Shown here piece by piece: positions 1 to 6,529 of a stretch of 64,000 nucleotides of DNA. This stretch comes from Saccharibacillus endophyticus (GTDB lineage Bacteria; Bacillota; Bacilli; Paenibacillales; Paenibacillaceae). The stretch is from positions 404,232 to 468,231 of the forward strand of contig NZ_JAAZWE010000004.1 in NCBI RefSeq assembly GCF_013185185.1. Reading direction: 5' to 3'. The notes below the pieces were generated by a model, which was not told the origin of the DNA, ran no database searches, and saw only the letters and a program-made list of their open reading frames with translations. The number at the start of each line of letters is the position of its first letter. The first letter of the stretch is position 1. Made by a program: the position numbers and the translations under genes.

Positions 1-958
1 GGTTCAGCTCGTCCGGCGTGCCGCCCAGCGCTTCGTCGGCGAACGCGTAAAAGCGCTCCAACCGCTGGGGATCGCGCAGCTCGGTAAGCAAAAAGTCCGC
101 CAACTCCTGCAAACTTCCGCCTTCGGCCGCATTGACGATGCGCCCGCGCGAGAAGTCGAACAGAAAATCTTTTTCGATGTTCCGGTCGCCCGGACGCATC
201 GAGCCTTGCTCCACGAACGTCAGGTGAACGCCTTTGCGGCTCTGCGGTTCGCGGGAATACGTCACGAATCCGAGTCGGCGGCGGAATTGCGGCGGCAGCG
301 CCGCATACAGCACTTCGAGCAGCCGCAGCGCCCGGTCGTTCAGCTCTTCGACCGGCGCGTCGAGCGTCACGTACACTTTGCGGCGCCCGTTGATCGATTC
401 CATCACGGCGAGCAGCAGCCGTTTGAACGAAGCTCCGTCCAGCCCCAGCTCTTCGAGCTTGTCCGGTCCGGTCTTCGGCTGCGGCAGCCGCGTTCGCATC
501 GGAAGCTCGTCCAGCTCGGGCAGCACCGTATCGCGCGGCGCTTCATCGGTCGGTTCGTTGTTTTCCGAGACGTAATCCGCATACAGGAAGTTCATGTATT
601 CGTGCGCCAACGCATCCGCTTTTTCGACCGGAATCACATAGTTATGGGTAAAAAAGGTGCTGCGCAGTCCCGCGAAATCCACCGACTTGTACAGACTGCG
701 TCCCAGCACGACATCGCCGTTCTCAAGCTGTACCAGATGCACGGCATCCGGGTACGCAGACTCTTCCTTCACGCCCGATGCGGTCAGTTCGGCCGGCGCA
801 TCGTAGGTGCAGAGCGGATGCAGCGTCTTTTTCACGAACGAATCGTCCAGTCCTTGCGAGCGCGAGATCGTATCGTACCCTTCGGTATCCCGGAAAATGC
901 CGCTCCGCGCTCTCGTATACATTTGCTGTCCGATTTTTTTGGAGGAGAAAGGACTCAC
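1..958 (-). CDS. GAP1-N2-type GTPase-associated protein, C-terminus beyond left edge
   Basis: Read from the reverse complement, an open frame runs from a GTG at 958 to the left edge without a stop (about 319 codons visible). The start follows the GTPase stop codon by three bases and has a GGGGAG ribosome site inside the end of that gene. The visible N-terminus contains QQMYTRARSGIF, then KKTLHPLCTYDAP, and FAGLRSTFFTHNYVIP near residue 105. From memory these match the GAP1-N2 family (GTPase-associated protein 1), predicted partners of TRAFAC GTPases in comparative-genomic conflict systems. The biochemical role is unknown; coupling to the upstream GTPase supports a physical or functional partnership. 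An ATG at 922 is an alternative, shorter start. The assignment rests on remembered family motifs, so the family name is probable and the function is not established. Confidence 0.75.
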   Translation of the reverse strand, partial: MSPFSSKKIGQQMYTRARSGIFRDTEGYDTISRSQGLDDSFVKKTLHPLCTYDAPAELTASGVKEESAYPDAVHLVQLENGDVVLGRSLYKSVDFAGLRSTFFTHNYVIPVEKADALAHEYMNFLYADYVSENNEPTDEAPRDTVLPELDELPMRTRLPQPKTGPDKLEELGLDGASFKRLLLAVMESINGRRKVYVTLDAPVEELNDRALRLLEVLYAALPPQFRRRLGFVTYSREPQSRKGVHLTFVEQGSMRPGDRNIEKDFLFDFSRGRIVNAAEGGSLQELADFLLTELRDPQRLERFYAFADEALGGTPDELN

Positions 959-961
959 GTG

Positions 962-2218
962 TTATTCTCTCCCCTCGATATAGTTAAGTTTATGCAGCAG
1001 CCAGATAAACGGTTCGTCGACCCGGATCGGACTGACGACGCCCTGGATTTTCTGGTCGACCGGATTGCTGCCGAGCGCCGATACCGCGAAATAGCCGGTC
1101 TCGTTGAAGTAGACGTCCATCGTGCCTTTAAACGGACGGTCGACTTTTTCGATAAAGCGCCGAACTTCCCCGTCGATATTGGAGAATTCGGTCAGGTCGA
1201 AGTAATCGTGGTGCTCCATATTGTTGAAAACGTTGCTGTTCGGGCGAATATAATCCCCGTCCTCGTCGGCCAAAGCGCGCAGCATATCGCTTTTGGTCAG
1301 CACAACGGCCGTCGGGATATCCGTTTTGCCTTTTTCCTGATGCGAAATGAAGTCGCTGAACATGGTCAATACCACGTCGCGCGGTTCGTCGTAGCGGTTG
1401 GTCCATTCGCCCGGCTTGTCGCCCAGCATGATGCGGATCCGCTCGCGGATCGAACGGATCTGAAGCGGATCGACCATGAACAGGATGCCTGCGGAGTTGC
1501 GGATATGGCGGCCGTGCAGATTCAGATACTCTTCGTCCACCATGCCCTCGCCCGCCACGTCGAAAAATACGAGCGTGAGCGGCGGCTTTTTCTCGTCTTT
1601 GAACACGAATTGGAAAATGAACGGTTCCTGCATCCGTTCCTTCTGCGTAGAAGCCAGCAGGTCGCCGCGCTCGAACAACGGTTCTTCGTAGTTCATGCGG
1701 AATTTGCGGCTGATCTCCGCGTTCAGCGGCATGCAGGCCGCGTCGAACCGGTCCGCCGTCGTCTGCTGAAGCGTATGGATCAGCGACGTCATGTAGACGG
1801 ACTTGCCGACCTGCGACGCGCCCACGATCGAGATGATGTTGCTCGGCACCTTGCCTGCCGTCACCGGCAGCTCGTTATGGCAGTGCGGGCACAGGCGTCT
1901 GCGCGTGGTCTCGCCGTAGCGGTCCGTCAGCGCGGTCAGCACGTTATCCGTGTATGTACGATGTTCCGGCAAAATATCCTGCGGCTGCAGGATCGCTTCC
2001 ATATCGTAAACCGTGTCGAGTCCGAAGCGCTCCCGGTACCGGTTCAACGGCGCATCCTCGCGCAAAGCAAAATCCTCGTCGTCCTCGCGGTGGTGCGAAG
2101 CGCGGAACACGACTTCCTCCGGCGAAAATTTGCTGAAGCAATACGGACAGACGATATCGTAAAACAACGGTCTGGGTTCTTCTTGAGGCTTTCTTTTGAA
2201 TAGGTTGAAAAAGCTCAT
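962..2218 (-). CDS. Zinc-ribbon TRAFAC-like GTPase (double-GTPase 2 type)
   Basis: A 418-residue soluble protein. Residues 24-27 (CPYC) and 110-113 (CPHC) form a split zinc ribbon with about 80 residues between its halves. A P-loop follows at about 133-140 (GASQVGKS), then a DVAGEG (DxxG-like) switch motif near 215 and TKSD as the G4 base-specificity motif near 295, so GTP is the likely nucleotide. This arrangement resembles the DO-GTPase2/TRAFAC-clade proteins found next to GAP1 genes. The start at 2218 is chosen because AAGGAGG lies directly upstream; a frame extension to 2299 has no ribosome site. The next gene begins 3 bases after the stop, implying translational coupling. The physiological role is unknown; partnership with GAP1 in a switch-like complex is inferred. 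Confidence 0.8.
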   Translation of the reverse strand: MSFFNLFKRKPQEEPRPLFYDIVCPYCFSKFSPEEVVFRASHHREDDEDFALREDAPLNRYRERFGLDTVYDMEAILQPQDILPEHRTYTDNVLTALTDRYGETTRRRLCPHCHNELPVTAGKVPSNIISIVGASQVGKSVYMTSLIHTLQQTTADRFDAACMPLNAEISRKFRMNYEEPLFERGDLLASTQKERMQEPFIFQFVFKDEKKPPLTLVFFDVAGEGMVDEEYLNLHGRHIRNSAGILFMVDPLQIRSIRERIRIMLGDKPGEWTNRYDEPRDVVLTMFSDFISHQEKGKTDIPTAVVLTKSDMLRALADEDGDYIRPNSNVFNNMEHHDYFDLTEFSNIDGEVRRFIEKVDRPFKGTMDVYFNETGYFAVSALGSNPVDQKIQGVVSPIRVDEPFIWLLHKLNYIEGRE

Positions 2219-2321
2219 TCCCCTTTTCCTCCTTCTAGATCGCAAGCAGGCTTTAACCCCCATGGGCAAAAAGCTTGCTTCCGAGTGGCGCAGCCACATT
2301 CTTTTATCTGTTCGTCACTCA

Positions 2322-2996
2322 TCACTCGGGCAGCAGCTCGTACAGCCGCCCGTACTTTTTCCCGTCCGTAAAAAACACCCGCACGTAATCGTTCTTCCCG
2401 ACCTCGATTTCCGGCAAGCCGGTACGCCCTGCCGGAAACGGCGCGGCGAACGGGTACATCGTCCCGTCCTGCGGTCCGGTCGGGTGAGAGCCGCTTTTTT
2501 TCACGTAGCAAAGCACGTCTTCCGCCAGCGGCACTTCGCAGGAAATCTCGATCTTGACCGTCTTGAATGCGCGGAACAAAGGCTTCTTTTCCCGAATCGC
2601 ATACCGGATCTTGGCCCGCCCGGCAGGCGTCTCCACGATGTTCGAGCCGTCCGGCTGGCGGATCAGCACCGGATCGCCGGAGCCCGGCATGGCCGCATAC
2701 ACCATATAAACGTAACGCCCGATCCCGTTCAAACGGTCCCGATAACCGCCCGCCGTCTTGTACTCTTCCCGCGTATAGAGCTTCAGGCCGGACGCATCGA
2801 ACCCTCCGTCCGGTCCGAAGGTCACGGATTCCGCGTCCGATGTCAGATCGTGCTCGGCATCCAGCGCGCGGCGCCCGATGTACACCGAGTCGGTGCCGGC
2901 CGGCCACTGCCACTGAAGCGTGCAGACGTCGCCGTTTACCCGGCGAGTCAGCTCGCGGATGACCGGCGAATCCGGTCCCGCTTCGATAAACCGCAT
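2322..2996 (-). CDS. Uncharacterised protein of the tubulin/GTPase locus
   Basis: A 224-residue protein without signal peptide or membrane segment. It is rich in predicted beta strands with aromatic residues (LQWQWPAGTDSVYIGRR near residues 27-43, VKIEISCEVP near the middle), suggesting beta-sandwich modules, possibly fibronectin-like. I do not recognise the family. It lies 103 bases upstream of the GTPase gene on the same strand, with an AAAGGGG ribosome site before the ATG, and an extended -10 promoter sits about 55 bases upstream. The overlapping frame at 2215-3030 is a shadow: its translation is arginine- and glycine-rich without structure-like patterns. Membership in the GTPase/GAP1 operon is likely; function is unknown. 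Confidence 0.75.
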   Translation of the reverse strand: MRFIEAGPDSPVIRELTRRVNGDVCTLQWQWPAGTDSVYIGRRALDAEHDLTSDAESVTFGPDGGFDASGLKLYTREEYKTAGGYRDRLNGIGRYVYMVYAAMPGSGDPVLIRQPDGSNIVETPAGRAKIRYAIREKKPLFRAFKTVKIEISCEVPLAEDVLCYVKKSGSHPTGPQDGTMYPFAAPFPAGRTGLPEIEVGKNDYVRVFFTDGKKYGRLYELLPE

Positions 2997-3047
2997 CGCG
3001 GATGTCCCCTTTCGTCCAATCGTTCGTCAAGCTTCATAACTTCCTTC

Positions 3048-3056
3048 ATTATAACA
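3048..3056 (-). promoter_or_regulatory. Extended -10 promoter for the unknown-GTPase-GAP1 operon
   Basis: The reverse strand reads TGTTATAAT, a perfect TGnTATAAT extended -10. No good -35 is visible 17 bases further upstream, as is usual for extended -10 promoters. It lies about 52 bases before the start at 2996, so the unknown protein, GTPase and GAP1 genes can be transcribed independently of the oxidoreductase that precedes them. Confidence 0.6.
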
Positions 3057-3130
3057 CAGCCGTCTCCTGCATTCCCCCGTCCGAAGCCCAGTCATATGGA
3101 TAAAACAAGGAGACGAAAAAAATATACGGC

Positions 3131-3168
3131 AAAAAGGCAGCCGACGTTTCTTCCTTGCATCGGCTGCC
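3131..3168 (-). terminator. Intrinsic terminator after the disulfide oxidoreductase gene
   Basis: GGCAGCCGA (3136-3144) pairs perfectly with TCGGCTGCC (3160-3168). In the minus direction the stem is followed by five T, and a T-run also follows on the plus side, so it may act in both directions. It lies about 80 bases past the stop at 3247 and separates the oxidoreductase from the GTPase operon. Confidence 0.8.
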
Positions 3169-3246
3169 TCCCGAACTTTTTTTAAGCTGATAGTTTTCAA
3201 CATAGTAGCTTGATCAAGTTACATGTAAGATTCCGCTAGGCCGCCG

Positions 3247-4608
3247 TTACTCCGCCTGTCCCTGACGCAGCAATCCCGCGATCGTCGATTCGAACGAAGG
3301 GAACGCGTACACCAGGCGATCCGCCTGCTCGGCGGTCAACTTCAGCGTGATGACCGGCGTCAGCGCGTTGATCACGTCCAACGCTTCGCGGCTGTAAGCC
3401 GAAGCGCCGACCAGCAGGCCTTCGCCGTCGAATACCAGCGTCATGTGCGCATCCGTGTCTCCCCGGCCTACGAAATCCCACTGTTTGCCGAGTTCGACCG
3501 GTTTCACCTTATAACCTTCCGACTGCTTCGCTTCTTCCGGCGATATGCCGATCTGCGCGATGCGCGGCAGCGTGAAGGCGATCGTGGCGATCGGCGGATA
3601 ATCGATCGGCGCGTCGGTCATGCCTGACAGAAGAGCGCCCAAATATTTCGCTTCGAACACGGAAGTCGGCGTCAGACGCGGCTGCTTTTTATCCAAAACG
3701 TCGCCGCTCGCGTAAATATGCGGCTGGGACGTGCGCAGATACTCGTCGACGACGATGCCTTTTTCCGTATACTCGACGCCCGCCGCTTCCAGGCCGATGC
3801 CGTCCGTATTGGGAATGCGGCCGGTAGCGTTGATGACCAGATCGGTCTTCAGCGACAGCCCTTTTTCCGTGAACAGCACGAACTCTTCGCCCTGCTGCTC
3901 CAAACGAACGGCTTTATCTTCGAAATGGAACACGACGCCGTCGCCTTTCATTTTTTCGATCAACGCTTCGGCATAAGGCTGATGGAATCCCGAGAGGACA
4001 TGATCCGAATTTTGCACGACTTCGACCTCAGAACCGGCTTTGGAAGCGATCGACGCGATCTCCATCGCCACGTAACCTGCCCCGATCAGCACGATCCGCT
4101 TCGGCAGCTCCGGCAGGTACAGGAAGTCGTCGCTCGTTTTCAGCAGCTCGCTGCCCGGGATCTCCGGCAGCATCGGGCGCTGTCCGGCCGCAACGACGAA
4201 CTTTTCCGCCGTATAGCGTTCGCCGTTCACGACGACCGTGCGCGCGTCTTCGAATTTCGCTTCGCCGTGCACGATCGCGACGCCCGCGTCGCTCAGCATT
4301 TTGCCCAAGAAATCCGGCAGCGGATCGAGAATGGAATTTTTGTGCTCCATCAGCTTCGACCAATCGAGCGAGAATGAGCTCTCCATTCCTTTCCCGCCGT
4401 ACAACTGCGCGTCTTCGATCGTTTTGATCGGACTGTCCAAAATGATTTTCGGGTTGCAGCCGTAGCTGGTGCAGACGCCCGCGATCTTGTGGCGCTCGAC
4501 GATGGCGACTTTTTTTCCGGCTTTGGTCAAAGGCAGGGCAGCGTTCCAGGCGGCCTGGCCGCTTCCGATAAACAGGACGTCAAAAGCATGTTCGGTAGAT
4601 GATGTCAT
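3247..4608 (-). CDS. FAD-dependent pyridine nucleotide-disulfide oxidoreductase
   Basis: A 453-residue class I flavin disulfide reductase with a normal length. It has an N-terminal FAD dinucleotide-binding motif (IGSGQAAWNAAL, residues 14-25), the redox pair C46 and C51 (GVCTSYGCNPK), a second nucleotide-binding Rossmann motif (LIGAGYVAMEIA, about 172-183) and the FAD motif ASGDVLDKKQP near 300. The C-terminal dimerisation domain lacks the usual His-Pro-Thr-x-x-Glu catalytic dyad: the matching position reads AFPSFEST. A His-less C-terminus is also seen in mercuric-reductase-like branches, so the substrate may not be glutathione or lipoamide. It sits within the tubulin/VWA/GTPase locus on the same strand but has its own terminator. 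Whether it belongs to that system is unclear. An AGAGGAAG ribosome site supports the start. Confidence 0.85.
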   Translation of the reverse strand: MTSSTEHAFDVLFIGSGQAAWNAALPLTKAGKKVAIVERHKIAGVCTSYGCNPKIILDSPIKTIEDAQLYGGKGMESSFSLDWSKLMEHKNSILDPLPDFLGKMLSDAGVAIVHGEAKFEDARTVVVNGERYTAEKFVVAAGQRPMLPEIPGSELLKTSDDFLYLPELPKRIVLIGAGYVAMEIASIASKAGSEVEVVQNSDHVLSGFHQPYAEALIEKMKGDGVVFHFEDKAVRLEQQGEEFVLFTEKGLSLKTDLVINATGRIPNTDGIGLEAAGVEYTEKGIVVDEYLRTSQPHIYASGDVLDKKQPRLTPTSVFEAKYLGALLSGMTDAPIDYPPIATIAFTLPRIAQIGISPEEAKQSEGYKVKPVELGKQWDFVGRGDTDAHMTLVFDGEGLLVGASAYSREALDVINALTPVITLKLTAEQADRLVYAFPSFESTIAGLLRQGQAE

Positions 4609-4766
4609 GGAATTCTTCCTCTCGGCTTGGATTTAGATAGTATGCTATTTAATCACTCGCAATATCTTTACCCTTCCCATTAAACGGTTAACCGGAGCGA
4701 GGCGGAAGTCCATGAATCCGACATCTCCTTAGAGGACAACGAAGCTATTTAATCGAAAATATCTTT

Positions 4767-6059
4767 TTAAAAACCGCTGCTGCGATCTCCCGGACGATTG
4801 CCGAGGCCCGCGGAAGGGTTGGTCGCAGCGACGCCTTTGCCTCTGCGTCCGCGTTCTTTCCGCTGCTGTTCGCGAATCGGAATGATCAACGTGAACAGCG
4901 CGATGATGGTCGCCAGCGCCAGATCCGCGAGCAATCGGACCGTCGAATCGCCGAGCGCGTCGCCCTGCAAACCGAACTCCAGAATCAAGCCGGCCGCAAG
5001 CCCCGCTACCGCGCCGCCGATCCCGAAGCTTTTGGCCAGGAAGCGGTTATCGAACATGACCCCGAGCGCGATGCCTAGAGCGGCTCCGATCAGGAGAATG
5101 AGCGCGATATGCAAAATTTGAAGGTAAGTACTTGCTGCCGGTGCTCCCGTGCGTTCGGTAAGCAGCGTATGGTCGTCCAAGTTGCGGTAAATGTCCTGGA
5201 AGGCCAGGGAAATTTGGTCGGCGTTGGCTACGTCGGTGTACGTTCCCCCCGTACGTTCCGCTACGTTTTGCAGCAGTTGGAATCCGTCTTCCGCTTCGAT
5301 GACGAGACCTTTTCCGAGGCCGATCGCATTGATCGGCACTCGTTCGCTTTGGTACGAAGACAACACGTTATCCAAATTCACGTCGGTAATCCCGTCGGAT
5401 AACAAAATGACCATGGCCCCGCTGTCGGAGTCGCCTTGATCGCGGATATGCTCCATCGTTCCCGTCAGCGCCTGATCGATGTCGGTCGAAAACTCCGTCG
5501 TTCGAATCGCGTCGATCTTGGCGTAAATCTGCTGCTTTTCGTTGTCGCTCGTTATCCGGGTGAGCGGCTGAACCAGCTGGGGGACATCGTCGAACGTAAA
5601 TACGGCAACCCGCTTATCCGCATCCATTCGGCCGATCAGTTCTTTGGCTGCGGTAAAACGTTCATTCTGCGGATCGGTATCCGTCATGCTGCCCGAATTG
5701 TCGATGACCAACACGATATCGTTGATCTTCTTCACGCCGCCCAGATCCAACTCGTACACGAACTCGAACAACGCGCCCAACGCCAGAAAAGCCGCCAGCG
5801 TGACCGGAACGAGCATTTTCCACGAAAAGCCCGAATACCGCTCTTTCCAAGACCGTCCGTTAAGCTTCGGCGAAATCGTCTCCGCCGCCAGGCAGCCTAG
5901 CCCGATGCACAAAGCCAGCACGCCGAAGTAAATGCCGACCAGCAAAATGCCGGACATCTCTCCCTCATAGCGGTTCAGCAGCCATTCCCCGATGCCGAAA
6001 CCGACCGCGCCGCCGACCAAAGCCAGCAGCAGAAGGAGCAGATTGATTTTTCGCTGCAT
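4767..6059 (-). CDS. Membrane-embedded VWA-domain protein
   Basis: A 430-residue protein. Three hydrophobic helices lie at about residues 5-25, 38-60 and 80-103. A von Willebrand factor A domain follows at about 113-295 with an intact MIDAS start (D120-N-S122-G-S124), a TEFSTD threonine loop and LLSDGITD, so divalent-metal-dependent ligand binding is likely. Three to four further helices lie at about 307-395, and a short basic, Gly/Arg-rich tail ends the protein. The topology is therefore TM-VWA-TM. It is downstream of the pseudo-tubulin gene by 470 bases, on the same strand. VWA proteins commonly act as assembly platforms or sensors beside NTPases; here it is the second VWA protein of the locus. 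The partner and the side of the membrane are not determined. Confidence 0.8.
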   Translation of the reverse strand: MQRKINLLLLLLALVGGAVGFGIGEWLLNRYEGEMSGILLVGIYFGVLALCIGLGCLAAETISPKLNGRSWKERYSGFSWKMLVPVTLAAFLALGALFEFVYELDLGGVKKINDIVLVIDNSGSMTDTDPQNERFTAAKELIGRMDADKRVAVFTFDDVPQLVQPLTRITSDNEKQQIYAKIDAIRTTEFSTDIDQALTGTMEHIRDQGDSDSGAMVILLSDGITDVNLDNVLSSYQSERVPINAIGLGKGLVIEAEDGFQLLQNVAERTGGTYTDVANADQISLAFQDIYRNLDDHTLLTERTGAPAASTYLQILHIALILLIGAALGIALGVMFDNRFLAKSFGIGGAVAGLAAGLILEFGLQGDALGDSTVRLLADLALATIIALFTLIIPIREQQRKERGRRGKGVAATNPSAGLGNRPGDRSSGF

Positions 6060-6149
6060 CCTTGCTCACTCCCCTTTCTCTCTTTAAACCCCTTCGTCAC
6101 AACCACTCTGCCAAGCCAACCCCCGCTCGCTAATTTCCTTGTTCCCTAT

Positions 6150-6345
6150 TCCAAAATAACTGCATAAATCCCGTTATTTCCGCGCCGAACCTTCTTTTCA
6201 TTCGCAATACATGCATATCTCCAGTTATTTCGCAAATTCGGATGCTTACAGCCTTCCATCGCCTCAAATAACTGGATTTATGCAGGTAATCTGCTCTCGA
6301 CTTGGCTCGGATCCGAAATAACTGGATATGTACAGTTATTTTTTG
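6150..6345. repeat. Cluster of AATAACTG palindromic repeats
   Basis: The 470-base gap (6060-6529) between the pseudo-tubulin and VWA genes contains at least four related motifs built on AATAACTG and its complement CAGTTATT. The clearest is a perfect 9-bp inverted repeat, AAATAACTG at 6316-6324 and CAGTTATTT at 6333-6341. Others begin near 6154, 6206 and 6265. The same motif family recurs at 54660-54805. No coding frame in this gap has gene-like content. These look like dispersed intergenic palindromes or regulatory hairpins; function is unknown. Confidence 0.65.
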
Positions 6346-6529
6346 AAACGAAACATGGTAGCACCGACAGCTCTCCGACGAGAGGAACATCTGTCGGCGG
6401 TACATGTCCAATCTATCGAAACTATTGAAGGCGTACGCAAACTTGGGCGACGTGCATCTTTTGTTGCCATCGGAGTTTACGCACACGACTTGGCAAAAAC
6501 CACCGAAAATCTTTCAAATCGAAATGGCG

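Noticed and set aside
206..2203. 665-codon plus-strand frame over the GAP1 and GTPase genes
   Set aside because: The minus strand carries clear P-loop, zinc-ribbon and GAP1 motifs, and the plus frame has none.
2215..3030. 271-codon alternative minus-strand frame over the unknown protein
   Set aside because: Its translation is Arg/Gly-rich and unstructured; the 2322-2996 frame has protein-like patterns and a promoter and ribosome site.
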